This document shows positions 53,000 to 63,835 of a DNA stretch of 64,000 nucleotides, one piece after another (the first letter of the stretch is position 1; every line of letters starts with the position of its first letter). Source of the stretch: DATFCK01 sp963728975 (lineage in GTDB: Bacteria; Verrucomicrobiota; Verrucomicrobiia; Chthoniobacterales; UBA10450); assembly GCA_963728975.1 (NCBI GenBank), contig CAVSMF010000002.1:496001-560000 (forward strand), read 5' to 3'. The notes under the pieces are model-generated. The model searched no databases. It saw only the letters and a list, made by a program, of their open reading frames with translations, and was not told where the DNA came from. The position numbers and the translations under genes are program-made.

Positions 53000-53482
53000 A
53001 TGGATCAATCAAACGGCTCCGCCACCGATCAGAAAAACTCAGGACGGGCTGACGTGGTCGTTCGCGGAAATGCGAGTGGATTTCTCCAGGAGATAGTAAC
53101 AGGCGCCCACCGATTGCAATCGGACGAACCGGTGAGCTTCGGCGGCGAAGACGTTGGCCCCGGTCCGTATGATTATCTGTTAGCCGGGCTGGGCGCCTGC
53201 ACCTCGATGACAGTCGGCTTGTACGCCCGGCGGAAAAAATGGCCGTTGAAAGACATTACCGTTTCGCTTCGGCACTCACGCATTCACGCAAACGATTGTC
53301 TTGAATGCGTTACCAAAGAGGGAATGCTCGACCGGATCGACGTAGAGATTGAGCTAACCGGCACCTTGAGCACGGAGCAGCGGGCGACGTTGATGGAGGT
53401 CGCGGCAAAATGCCCGGTGCACCGGACGCTCAAATCGGAAATCGAAATCAGGCTGCAAGCCGTTGGGAAGTCAGGCCTCTGA
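53000..53482 (+). CDS. OsmC family protein
   Basis: A 160-residue OsmC-fold protein, distinct from the one at 25457. The active Cys positions are LAGLGACTSMTVGLYAR near residue 68 and AAKCPVHRTL near 138, with FGGEDVGPGPYDYLLAGLGAC as the typical substrate-pocket entry. These thiol peroxidases detoxify organic hydroperoxides. The N-terminal 15 residues are low complexity. It stands alone behind a possible TATAAT promoter. Confidence 0.88.
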   Translation: MDQSNGSATDQKNSGRADVVVRGNASGFLQEIVTGAHRLQSDEPVSFGGEDVGPGPYDYLLAGLGACTSMTVGLYARRKKWPLKDITVSLRHSRIHANDCLECVTKEGMLDRIDVEIELTGTLSTEQRATLMEVAAKCPVHRTLKSEIEIRLQAVGKSGL

Positions 53483-53577
53483 TTTTGTTGCAAGTGGGTT
53501 CCGGCTTCCGGCCGCCGGAAGCAGCCAAACACGAAGGCATTTTGGCCTAGCTGGTTCCTCCGTGTCCCAATTAGGAA

Positions 53578-53889
53578 TCAAATTGAGTTACCCGCGCGGC
53601 TTTCCAAAGTGGGACCGCTCCCTTTCCTGCTTGCTTCAGCATCGTATTTCTGGATCAATTTTTCCAACGAGGCGAGATCTTCCGCCGACGCGCGGCGGCG
53701 CCGGTATTTTCTTTCGATGATCTCTTTCAAAGCCCACAAGTCCGCCAGCAGGGGAGGATCGTAGTAAGTCCAGAGGGGTTCATCGGAAAATTTCGCCTGC
53801 AACCGCCAGCTGCCCCCGAACTTCGTCGCCCGGACCTCGCGTTTTCGCCCCTCCTCGTTTTTCTCTTTCCATATGTGTTGACTCCGCAT
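53578..53889 (-). CDS. Small basic hypothetical protein, 103 aa
   Basis: A charged protein rich in Arg, Lys and Glu with no signal peptide. It opens MRSQHIWKEKNEEGRKREVRATKFGGSWRLQAKFSDEP, has a WTYYDPPLLADLWALKEIIERKYRRRRAS centre and an acidic-basic helix (EDLASLEKLIQKYDAEA). No family is recognised. Its codon pattern and the aromatic-rich core support coding. Its start is back to back with that of the CPBP gene, so the two are divergently transcribed if the CPBP start at 53916 is right. Confidence 0.5.
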   Translation of the reverse strand: MRSQHIWKEKNEEGRKREVRATKFGGSWRLQAKFSDEPLWTYYDPPLLADLWALKEIIERKYRRRRASAEDLASLEKLIQKYDAEASRKGSGPTLESRAGNSI

Positions 53890-54797
53890 TGCTGGGAAAT
53901 CCTACAATATCACGATTGAAAGACGCAGTCAGATTACTGGTCTACTTCGCCGCAGTCCTCGTCTTCGGAGCGCTGCTGGCGCCTCTTCTGTTTTGGTCGG
54001 TCCAGGCGCTGACCGCGCATGGCGTCCTGGTTTCCCTGGCCAGGTTCGATTTTGAAACTTTTTTTCATCGGGCGCTTTTGATCGCCGCTGTGCTTTTCCT
54101 CTGGCCGTTTTTTCGCTGGATCGATCTGCGCCGTTTCGAGGACCTGGGGCTTCGCTCGAATCCTCGGCGGTGGCCGGACCTTTGGGCCGGCTTTGCCTTC
54201 GCGGCCGTTCCCCTCCTCTGCTGCGGTGCGGTCCTGGTCGGGACTCATGTCTATTCTTTGCGATCCGCGGTTGGGTGGTCTGGAGTCGGCCGCACCATTG
54301 CCGCCGCGGCCGCCGTTCCTTTGATCGAGGAGGCTTTTTTCCGCGGTCTGGTGTTGGGCATATTGCTGCGGAGCGGCCGCAAACAGATGTCGATCGTTCT
54401 CACCTCCGTCTTTTTTTCCGTGATTCATTTCCTGAAAGCGCCGGAGAAAACAACCACTGTTGTGACCTGGACGTCCGGTTTCCGTTCAATTGCCCATTCT
54501 TTCGCCCAATTCACCGAGCCAATGCTGGTGTTCGCCGCGTTTACGACTCTTTTTCTGATCGGGTTGGTCCTGGCCGATGCCCGGGTCCGCACCCGATCGC
54601 TCTGGCTCTCAATCGGCCTTCACTCGGGATGGATTTTTGGCAATGGCGTGTTCAGTAAGGTTGCCCGGCGCCAGATGTTGTTGCTACCGTGGTTGGGCAG
54701 AAACCTGTTGGTTGGCATTGTTCCGCTCGGGGTAGTCGCGGTAACGTGGATAGCAGTGCGGCTGTGGATTCGACATGAAGACAATTCCGAAACCTGA
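53889..54797 (+). CDS. CPBP family intramembrane metalloprotease
   Basis: An integral membrane protein of the CPBP (Abi, RCE1-like) family with about eight hydrophobic segments. Catalytic motifs: VPLIEEAFFRGLVLG near residue 143 (EExxxR), SVIHFLKAP near 178, and GLHSGWIFGNG near 242, whose residues complete a putative zinc or glutamate-His site. Members process membrane-anchored peptides, often with unknown substrates. A TTG at 53889 defines the longest frame; the TTG at 53916 (LKDAVRLLVYF) is a plausible alternative that avoids overlap with the divergent gene. Its end overlaps comF by 23 bases. Confidence 0.85.
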   Translation: MLGNPTISRLKDAVRLLVYFAAVLVFGALLAPLLFWSVQALTAHGVLVSLARFDFETFFHRALLIAAVLFLWPFFRWIDLRRFEDLGLRSNPRRWPDLWAGFAFAAVPLLCCGAVLVGTHVYSLRSAVGWSGVGRTIAAAAAVPLIEEAFFRGLVLGILLRSGRKQMSIVLTSVFFSVIHFLKAPEKTTTVVTWTSGFRSIAHSFAQFTEPMLVFAAFTTLFLIGLVLADARVRTRSLWLSIGLHSGWIFGNGVFSKVARRQMLLLPWLGRNLLVGIVPLGVVAVTWIAVRLWIRHEDNSET

Positions 54798-55503
54798 TCT
54801 GTTTGGGCCGTTGCTGTCTCTTTTTTATCCGCCCGTCTGCGCCATTTGTTCAGGGGAAGTGCCGGGAAAAGAATATCTTTGCCAAGCGTGCCAGGCCAAA
54901 GCGCCGCGGATTCAGCCGCCGTTTTGCGCAAAGTGTTCCGAACCATTCTCCGGCGCCGTTAACGGTCCATTTTTTTGCAGCAATTGTTCCAACCAGAAAC
55001 TCTACTTCGAGGCAGCGGTCGCGGTTTACCAAAGCCGCGGCATTGTCCGGCGTTTAGTCCACGAGTTTAAATACGGTTATCGAGCCTATTTGCGGCATGT
55101 CATCGCCGGTTGGCTCTGCGCCGCCCTCGACGATCCCCGCCTTCGGGGCCGTGCATTCGATTGTATCGCGCCGGTGCCGTTGCATCCCGCCCGGCAACGG
55201 GAACGCGGTTTCAACCAGGCCGAACTCCTGGGCCAACTGGTTGCCGCCCGCACCGGCGTTCCGCTCCGACGCCTGCTGGAGCGGACCCGCTATACCACCA
55301 CCCAGACCGCCTTTGACCGGGCCGAGCGGATGAAAAATTTGAGAAATGCCTTCCATTTACGAAAAAAGGCAGACGTGCGAGGGTTGCGGGTGCTTTTGAT
55401 CGACGACGTCCTAACCACCGGCTCCACCCTGAGCGCGTGCGCTCGCGTATTGAGGCGCGCCGGCGCCTCCTCCGTTTACGCTGCCACCGCCGCCCGGGCC
55501 TAA
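54775..55503 (+). CDS. comF: ComF family amidophosphoribosyltransferase-like protein
   Basis: A 242-residue protein with an N-terminal double zinc ribbon (Cys pairs in YPPVCAICSGEV, LCQACQ, FCAKCSEPF and FFCSNCS) and a C-terminal phosphoribosyltransferase fold with PRPP-binding VLLIDDVLTTGSTLSACA near residue 207. FKYGYRAYLRHVI and PVPLHPARQRERGFNQA are the other ComF hallmarks. ComF acts in DNA uptake in competent bacteria; in non-competent lineages its role is unclear. It is followed by accD with 9 bp between, so it may share an operon with accD and folC. Confidence 0.93.
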   Translation: MKTIPKPDLFGPLLSLFYPPVCAICSGEVPGKEYLCQACQAKAPRIQPPFCAKCSEPFSGAVNGPFFCSNCSNQKLYFEAAVAVYQSRGIVRRLVHEFKYGYRAYLRHVIAGWLCAALDDPRLRGRAFDCIAPVPLHPARQRERGFNQAELLGQLVAARTGVPLRRLLERTRYTTTQTAFDRAERMKNLRNAFHLRKKADVRGLRVLLIDDVLTTGSTLSACARVLRRAGASSVYAATAARA

Positions 55504-55512
55504 GATTTTTCG

Positions 55513-56358
55513 ATGGCAATCTTCAAAAAACCGACTCTTAAGGCGCAGGCTCCAAAAAAGCGCGACATTCCCCAGGGGCTCTTCCAGAAGTGTCCGGCTT
55601 GCTCCGATGTCGTTCACGAAATCGAGCTCGTCCAAAATCAGCGGGTCTGTCCCCGTTGCGATTATCATTTCCCGCAGTCGGCCAAGGAACGGATCGATAG
55701 CCTGGTCGATCCCGAGACGTTCACCGAAATGGACGCGGATCTGCGATCGGTCGACCCGTTGCATTTTCACGGTATGTCGAGCTACAAGGATCGACTGAAG
55801 AAATATCAGCAGACTACCGGCTTGGTTGACGCTGTAATCACCGGCTACGGAATGATCGATGGCTACAAAGTGGCCCTGGCCGTAATGGACTTCGGCTTCC
55901 TCGCCGCCACCATGGGATCGGTGGTGGGTGAAAGAATTACCCGGGTCATCGAATACGGCACAACCGAACGCGCCGCAGTCGTTATCGTGTCCGCGTCCGG
56001 CGGCGCCCGCATGTACGAGGGAATGCTCAGCTTGATGCAAATGGCCAAGACCAGCGGAGCATTGGCCCGGCACGCCGAACAGCAATTGCCATATATTTCG
56101 ATTTTGACCAATCCCACCACCGCTGGAGTAATGGCCAGTTTCGCTTCGTTAGGCGATGTCATCATCGCCGAGCCGAAAAGCATGATCGGATTCGCCGGGC
56201 CGCGAGTTATCAAGGAAACAACCCATCAAGACCTGCCCAAAGGATTTCAGACAGCCGAATTTCTCGAGGAACACGGCTTGATCGACATGATCGTGCATCG
56301 CAAGCGGATGCGGGAAACCGTCAGTCAACTGCTCGGATATTTCTCAGTCGGGCCGTGA
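55513..56358 (+). CDS. accD: Acetyl-CoA carboxylase carboxyltransferase subunit beta
   Basis: AccD with AccA transfers carboxyl groups from biotin to acetyl-CoA at the first committed step of fatty acid synthesis. The 281-residue protein has the N-terminal zinc finger with Cys27, Cys30, Cys46 and Cys49 (CPAC..CPRC), the crotonase-like core with AVMDFGFLAATMGSVVGERITR near residue 115, the oxyanion-hole GGARMYEGMLSLMQMAK near 157 and PTTAGVMASFASLGDV near 200. accA is not in the window. The stop overlaps the folC GTG by three bases, consistent with the frequent accD-folC arrangement. Confidence 0.95.
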   Translation: MAIFKKPTLKAQAPKKRDIPQGLFQKCPACSDVVHEIELVQNQRVCPRCDYHFPQSAKERIDSLVDPETFTEMDADLRSVDPLHFHGMSSYKDRLKKYQQTTGLVDAVITGYGMIDGYKVALAVMDFGFLAATMGSVVGERITRVIEYGTTERAAVVIVSASGGARMYEGMLSLMQMAKTSGALARHAEQQLPYISILTNPTTAGVMASFASLGDVIIAEPKSMIGFAGPRVIKETTHQDLPKGFQTAEFLEEHGLIDMIVHRKRMRETVSQLLGYFSVGP

Positions 56359-57663
56359 ACGTGGCAGAGGCCCCCGTCCCGCGAGTGGCGTTGTCCTACA
56401 AGGAAGCGCTCGCCTGGCTCTACAGCCTTCAGCGGTTCGGAATCAAGCTGGGTCTGGAAAACATTCGGAGGCTGATCCGTGCTTTGCATTTGGAGGGTCG
56501 AGCTCCGCGAGACCGCGCTGGCGGGAAGGCGTCGCGGAGCTCCGCCCTCCAGGATATGCGCGTCATTCACGTCGCCGGGACCAACGGCAAAGGCTCCGTC
56601 TGCGCGATGATCGAATCCGTCGCGCGGGCAGCTGGGCTTCGAACCGGGCTCTTCACTTCGCCGCACCTCGTCACCTTTCGGGAACGTATCCGGGTCAATG
56701 GAGAAATGATTTCGGAAGACGGCCGTGGCAGAGGGTCTGACAAAAATTCGCGAGATGGTGCGCGATTGGGACCCGCACCCGACATTTTTTGAGGTCACAA
56801 CAGCGCTTGCCCTCGATTATTTCTCCCGCTCGAAATTGGACGTCGTGATCCTTGAGACCGGCCTGGGCGGACGGCTCGACGCCACCAACGCGGTCCAATC
56901 GGCCGTGTCCGTGATTACGCCTATTGGTTTGGACCACCAGAAATGGCTGGGCCACACCATTCGGGAAATCGCCGGTGAGAAGGCGGGTATTATCAAGCCC
57001 AAGACACCTGTCATTTCCGCCCGGCAGTTGCCTGAAGCGGAACAAGTCATTCGGAAAAGGGCTGCCGAATGCGAGGCTCCCCTGGAGATTGTAGACGAAT
57101 CCTACGAGAGGACACTGGTTAATCTGCACGGCCGGCATCAGCGGCAAAATGCCGCGATGGCGGTGGCGGCATTGCGGGCTGTCGGGATAAACGCAAACGA
57201 TGCCGCTGTTTCAAACGGCCTTTTATCGGTCGATTGGCCGGCGCGGTTTCAACGTTGGAACGAGCGGACGATCATCGACGGCGCGCATAATCCGGCTGCG
57301 GTATCCGTTCTTGCTCAAACTTGGAGAGAAGAGTTCGGCGATCAGCGCGCCACTCTCCTGCTGGCAGTGTTGTCGGACAAGGATATCCGTGGAATTTGGG
57401 AAGCCCTCGCCCCGATCAGCGATCGGGTATTGCTGCCCAAAATCCGGAGCGAACGCGCCGCCAATCCGGAAGATCTCGCAGAAACAATTTCAGCGATTAC
57501 TCCATCACTCCCCTGCTCCATCACTCCGTCGCTCGCCGCCGCGTTCGAGTTAGCCCGGGCCAGGCCCGACCCGATCCTGGTGACCGGTTCACTCCACTTC
57601 GCCGGTGAAGTTCTGGCCTACCTGCGCGGCGAGCCGGCTGCGTTCGAGGAATGCGGGCAATAG
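56355..57663 (+). pseudogene. folC: Folylpolyglutamate/dihydrofolate synthase, frameshifted and with repeat insert
   Basis: FolC adds glutamates to folates; bacterial forms also make dihydrofolate. The first part begins at GTG 56355 (YKEALAWLYSLQRFGIKLGLENIRRL) and has the P-loop VIHVAGTNGKGSV near residue 72, preceded by about 23 extra residues (45-67) from a palindromic repeat. After NGEMISED near 56712-56724 the frame moves by one: removing one G from GACGGCCGTG restores SEDAVAEGLTKIREMV and leads into the second part, with LDVVILETGLGGRLDATNA and the C-terminal IIDGAHNPAA. All other motifs and length are normal, so a sequencing error is as likely as inactivation. Confidence 0.87.
56491..56551. 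repeat. GGAGGGTCGAGCTCCGCG palindrome embedded in folC
   Basis: Arms TGGAGGGTCGAGCTCCGCGA (56491) and TCGCGGAGCTCCGCCCTCCA (to 56551) pair with two mismatches and form the same element as at 39341-39397. It is translated in frame (LEGRAPRDRAGGKASRSSALQ) just upstream of the P-loop. The typical family has only a few residues here. Confidence 0.85.
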
Positions 57664-58177
57664 CCGCGTACCAAGAACAATTTCCCCGGCTAGGGCGTCA
57701 AATTGGATTCGACGGGTCGCCGGACATTGGCCGACGGTGCAAACACCCAAAGGCCCGTCGCCGGACATTGGCCGGTGATGAAAACCACCGAGCGCTGAGG
57801 ACATAAGGGGGGTGATCTTCAATCGCCCCTGCCGGGGCTCGATCTATTTCTATCCAATAACCGGTGGTTACACCACCGGCTAATTTCCATTATCCCTCCG
57901 GGATACAATCTGGGCGTCCCCAGACGCCGCGCCCAGCCTGCCAATGCAGACCCGAACGGTCGATGGACATTAGCCGGTGGTGCCAACCACTGGGGGCTCG
58001 GCGCCGGAAATTAGCCGGTGGTGCCGGCCCCGAAATCGCCGTCCCCACTGGGGGGCTCTTCGCAGCAGATTAGCCGGTGGTGCCAATCACCGGGGGCTCG
58101 TCGCCGGAAATTAGCCGGTGGTGCCAACCACCGGGAAATCGGGCAACAGGGACGAGCCCCGGCAGGTGCGATGGAAA
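57664..58177. repeat. CCGGTGGTG palindrome array beside IS200-like transposase
   Basis: No gene. A left block at about 57797-57915 (ATAAGGGGGGTGATCTTCAA, TCGCCCCTGCCGGGGCTCGA, ACCGGTGGTTACACCACCGG, ATCCCTCCGGGAT) reappears on the far side of the transposase at 58620-58735. Between it and the transposase, at least three copies of ATTAGCCGGTGGTGCCAACC (or close variants) recur at roughly 40-60-bp spacing, each a hairpin, separated by GGGGGCTCGTCGCCGGAA-type linkers. GCCGGACATTGGCC palindromes are seen at 57717 and 57762. Confidence 0.88.
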
Positions 58178-58621
58178 TCAAACATAACGCATATCGAACT
58201 CAACCCCGCTGCGCCGTAACAACTCCAGATATTCTTCGCGAAATGTCCGCGTCCGATGATGTCCTTCCTGCCGCTCAATGTAACGCCGAATCGTTTCCCG
58301 CTGGGAGGCGCTCACGGTAAACGCGCCATAACCTTCCTGCCAGGCAAAGCCGCGGACGCCAATTTCGTTGTGGACCCAACCGGATGAAACCGCTTTCAAC
58401 TCACGGAGCACGTCTGCCAGTCGATGGGTCGCACGCAGTCCGACGAGGAGATGCACGTGATCAGCAACGCCGCCGACGCTCTCCGCGACTCCGCTTCCGG
58501 CACGGATGATTCCGCCAAGGTAGGCATGTAATTTGCCCCGCCATTTGGGTTGAATTATTGGCTCATGGTTCCTGGTCCCAAAAACGATATGGTAATGCAG
58601 GCTGAGATGGGTTGATGACAT
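58178..58621 (-). CDS. IS200-like (Y1/HUH) transposase, RAYT-like
   Basis: A 147-residue single-strand transposase. N-terminal STHLSLHYHIVFGTRNHEPI matches IS200-type TnpA; the HUH motif is VADHVHLLVGL near residue 53 and the catalytic Tyr is in ETIRRYIERQEGHHRTRTF near 115. No TnpB is present. The gene is intact, starts at ATG 58621, and is embedded in a cluster of palindromes and flanked by a direct ~115-bp repeat, suggesting a RAYT that mobilises or maintains the surrounding hairpins. It is unlike the RAYT at 9240. Confidence 0.87.
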   Translation of the reverse strand: MSSTHLSLHYHIVFGTRNHEPIIQPKWRGKLHAYLGGIIRAGSGVAESVGGVADHVHLLVGLRATHRLADVLRELKAVSSGWVHNEIGVRGFAWQEGYGAFTVSASQRETIRRYIERQEGHHRTRTFREEYLELLRRSGVEFDMRYV

Positions 58622-58845
58622 AGGGGGGGATGTTCAATCGCCCCTGCCGGGGCTGGTTTCTTTTCTTATCGTTTCACCGGTGGTTTGCACCACCGGCTAA
58701 TTTCATACATCCCTCCGGGATTGGCTGGCGAGCAAATCGGCGTTTCACAGAGACCACCTCCAAGGCTCGGGTCCGGTTTGTTTGTAGGGCGTTTGTGTCA
58801 AATGCCATTGTCGCGGCGTCTCACAGAGACGCCCTACAAGTTCAT
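58618..58845. repeat. Right copy of the IS200-associated block plus hairpins
   Basis: The block at 58620-58735 mirrors 57797-57915 in direct orientation (ATAGGGGGGGATGTTCAATC, CCCCTGCCGGGGCTGG, CACCGGTGGTTTGCACCACC, ATCCCTCCGGGAT). After it, at 58785-58840, come two GGCGT..ACGCC hairpins of the family at 848 that lie against the metG stop. Confidence 0.82.
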
Positions 58846-58846
58846 G

Positions 58847-60508
58847 TCAAACGCCTTCGCCAATCTCGATCCGCGGGAAGAGCGGCACCGGTTTGCCCAC
58901 AACGTGTCCATCCGGCAAACCACCCCACTTTGCATCTTCGAGCCGAAACCGCTCTTCCTTGCCGCTCAGCTCCATTTTCCAATTCAACTGATCGAAAATC
59001 CCGTGCGCCGCTTTCGGTAACACGGGCGAAATCAAAATCGCAATGATACGAAGAGATTCAGACCAGTCGTAAAGCAATCCATCAAGGACATCCTTGCTGT
59101 CCGAATCCTTCGCTAGCCGCCACGGCTGCGCGGCCTCAATCGTCTGGTTGCAAAGTGTAGCCACGTTTAGAAGGCATTGAATTGCGGCGTGAACTGCGAA
59201 TCGCTGGAAGGCGTCTCTTGCAATAGCTACTTGCTCCATAGCGTACGTTGCGAGGTCGGGCAGGTTGCTCGTTGTCCAGAATTTTCCCTTGGCGAGTGTC
59301 GAAGCCATTTTCTGCTCTAGGTTCTTTTGTTCGATCACTCCGGTTTTGCTAAACACGCGTCGCAACCCACCGGATCGGTACTTTTGATCCATACTAACTG
59401 TGCGATTTAAAAGGTTGCCGAATAAGTTCGCGAGATCGACTTCATATCGCGAAGCGAGTCGTTCCTCCGAAAAATCCGCGTCGGCGCCCGTGGCGATGTC
59501 GCTCATCAAATAGTACCGGACCGCTTCCGCGCCATACTTATCGGCCAGCACGACCGGATCGATCACGTTCCCGGCGCTTTTGCTCATCTTGGCGCCGCCC
59601 AGGTTCCACCAGCCGTGCACCAGCAGTTGCGGCATCGCGTCGTCGGGGAACCCGATCGCGTGGAGCATGATCAGCCAATAGATGCCGTGCGCCGGAATCA
59701 AAATGTCTTTGCCGATTACTTGCAGGGCCGGCCATTTCTCTCTGAAAGGTGACGGTTGAGAGTTGAAAGTTACGAGGGCCGGATCGTACCCCGCAAAGCT
59801 GATGTAGTTACTGAGCGCGTCGAACCAGACGTAGGTGACAAAGTCCTTGTCGAACGGCAGCTCGATCCCCCAATCCAATCTCGATTTTGGGCGGGAAATG
59901 CAAAGGTCGCCGCCTAACCGCTCCACTGCGTTGCGCAATTCCGTTTGCCGAAAATCCGGAATGACCGCGTCTTTGCGATTGTCCAGATACCGCAGCAGCC
60001 ATTCCTTGTGCTGGTTCAGCTTAAAATAGTAATTCTCTTCCTCCCGAAGTTCGACCTGGCCCCATTCCGGACCGAACTCGCCATCCGGACCGCGTTCCTT
60101 GTCGGTTAAAAACTGTTCCTGGCGAATCGAGTAATAACCAGTTTGCTTGTCCTTGTAGATCTGGCCTTCGCCGAACAAGCGTTGGAGCATTCCTTGAACG
60201 ACTTGTTTGTGCCGCGGGTCGATCGTCTCCGCCCACTCGTCATATTGGACATCGAGTTTTTTCCAGAGATCGACAAATTTTTGGGTGGTCCCCTTAACGA
60301 ATTCCGGTGGCGGAATCCCGGCTTTGGCGGCCGATTGCTGCACTTTCTGGCCGTGTTGATCGACCCCGGTAAGAAAAAATACCTTTTCGCCTTTCAGCCG
60401 ATGATAACGGGCGATGACATCGGCCAGCACTTTTTCGTAAGCGTGCCCGATATGAGGCGGCGAATTGGTGTAATCAATCGCGGTGGTAATGTAGAACGTC
60501 TTCGGCAC
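58847..60508 (-). CDS. metG: Methionyl-tRNA synthetase
   Basis: Charges tRNA-Met in the cytosol. The 553-residue protein opens with VPKTFYITTAIDYTNSPPHIGHAYEKVLADVIARY (HIGH-type signature), and the zinc-less connective peptide, without the CxxC pairs, marks the shorter MetG2 type. The KMSKS loop is GGAKMSKSAGNVID near residue 308, after HGIYWLIMLHAIG near 280. The GTG at 60508 is chosen since the longer frame adds a Gly/Arg leader. About 13 residues near 247-259 (LVTFNSQPSPF) are not typical; their antisense DNA is a GTTGAGAGTTGAAAGTT repeat related to the minisatellite at 46278. Confidence 0.92.
   Translation of the reverse strand: MPKTFYITTAIDYTNSPPHIGHAYEKVLADVIARYHRLKGEKVFFLTGVDQHGQKVQQSAAKAGIPPPEFVKGTTQKFVDLWKKLDVQYDEWAETIDPRHKQVVQGMLQRLFGEGQIYKDKQTGYYSIRQEQFLTDKERGPDGEFGPEWGQVELREEENYYFKLNQHKEWLLRYLDNRKDAVIPDFRQTELRNAVERLGGDLCISRPKSRLDWGIELPFDKDFVTYVWFDALSNYISFAGYDPALVTFNSQPSPFREKWPALQVIGKDILIPAHGIYWLIMLHAIGFPDDAMPQLLVHGWWNLGGAKMSKSAGNVIDPVVLADKYGAEAVRYYLMSDIATGADADFSEERLASRYEVDLANLFGNLLNRTVSMDQKYRSGGLRRVFSKTGVIEQKNLEQKMASTLAKGKFWTTSNLPDLATYAMEQVAIARDAFQRFAVHAAIQCLLNVATLCNQTIEAAQPWRLAKDSDSKDVLDGLLYDWSESLRIIAILISPVLPKAAHGIFDQLNWKMELSGKEERFRLEDAKWGGLPDGHVVGKPVPLFPRIEIGEGV
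59750..59777. repeat. Minisatellite-like insert within metG
   Basis: Plus-strand GACGGTTGAGAGTTGAAAGT, then TACGAGG, follows the same GTTGAG-n-GTTGAA-n-GTT spacing as the repeats at 46290-46310 and 47893-47915. It is translated antisense as part of metG. The match is short, so chance is not excluded. Confidence 0.45.
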
Positions 60509-60625
60509 GCTGCCAAACTGCCGGACGAATCGTGGGAGAGCAAGTCTCCCGGACGAGCCCCGCCTTCCCACGGTTTCGACGGGCAGGCAAGCGCGTCTCT
60601 CCAGCCGCCGGCGGCTTCCGATATT

Positions 60626-61249
60626 TCAGGGTTTCTGCTCCGTCTGCTCGAGCTGGAGGATCATTTGTCTGGCCGATTCGGCCCGCCGGCTTTGCGGGAA
60701 CCGCGTCAGAAATTCATGCGCGAGCGACAGGGCGCGTGCCTTATCGTGCAGGACTTCGGCGAACAGTCCGGCCTCGTTGAGAAGACTGTTTTCGTGCTGC
60801 GGGTTTTCTTTTTGGGCAATCTCGTACTGCTCGAGCGCTTTCTGAGGTTCCCCCACAAAACGAAAACAATTGCCCAGATCGGTCCGGACATCCGGGTTAT
60901 CGTCACCGCGCGCGATCGCTTCCTGGTAATGCTCGATTGCGTTGGGCCAGTTCTGGTGATCGTAGTTCCAGTTCGCCAGGGTCCGGGCCGCATCGGCAGG
61001 CGCCAGCTGTGATACGTCCGGCGGTTCCTGCGCGGCAGAGAGTGCGGACCGTGTAACATCCGTTGATTCCGCGCTCGGCGATGAAACAAACGGTTTGATC
61101 GGCGGTTTGTCCGGCCCGCCCGACGACGATGAGCGCATAATCGCCCACATCCCGCCCGCTCCGAGGCCAAAAGCGGCAAGAATCAGGAGTGGGGTCGAGA
61201 GTTCCGACCAGAGGGTGGACCGGTTTGTTTTTCCAGATTGGTTGGCCAT
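60626..61249 (-). CDS. Membrane-anchored TPR-containing protein
   Basis: A 207-residue protein with a single membrane helix (ELSTPLLILAAFGLGAGGMWAIM, about residues 15-37), a Ser/Pro-rich linker, then two to three TPR-like helix pairs: LANWNYDHQNWPNAIEHYQEAIARGDDNPDVRTDLGNCFRFVGEPQKALEQYEIAQKENPQHENSLLNEAGLF. Topology suggests the TPR part faces the periplasm. TPRs mediate protein contacts; partners are unknown. A flanking position next to metG has no obvious link. The stop is followed after 54 bases by the longest frame of metG, whose real start is further down. Confidence 0.8.
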   Translation of the reverse strand: MANQSGKTNRSTLWSELSTPLLILAAFGLGAGGMWAIMRSSSSGGPDKPPIKPFVSSPSAESTDVTRSALSAAQEPPDVSQLAPADAARTLANWNYDHQNWPNAIEHYQEAIARGDDNPDVRTDLGNCFRFVGEPQKALEQYEIAQKENPQHENSLLNEAGLFAEVLHDKARALSLAHEFLTRFPQSRRAESARQMILQLEQTEQKP

Positions 61250-61370
61250 TAGAGCAGATTCCTAAAAGGATTACCTTGTAGCGGTAATTTTCAATTTTTC
61301 CCGTTGCTAACAATGAAATTATTGTGACCACGTGCCTGTGGCACGTATCTGTTCACCGACCTTTAATCCT

Positions 61371-61463
61371 GTCATCTCGAGCACAGCGAGAGATTCCGTG
61401 GTGCCGCCTTAACGCTCCTATCACGGGATTCGTCGGTTTCGCTGCGCTTCGCTCGGAATGACA
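61371..61463. repeat. GATCC/ATGAC element downstream of copA
   Basis: TGTCATCTCGAGCACAGCGA with GAGATTCC at the left and GGGATTCGTCGGTTTCGCTG with TCGGAATGACAG at the right, an imperfect inverted repeat between the TPR gene and copA. Nearby, CACGTGCCTGTGGCACGT (61330-61347) is another hairpin. Nothing else is seen between 61250 and 61529. Confidence 0.72.
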
Positions 61464-61529
61464 GAAGGGAAGCGCTGAAACGGTAAACAGATACTATGGC
61501 ACGTGCGCCTGCGGCAGACACGGCCGCCA

Positions 61530-63749
<2,220 letters not shown>

Positions 63750-63835
63750 CGCCTTTACTTTATTGCGATATCTGAGTTGCGGTAACTGGAAAAAAAATGA
63801 CAACGGCCCGGACGACCGGGTAAGGTCGGCTGAGA

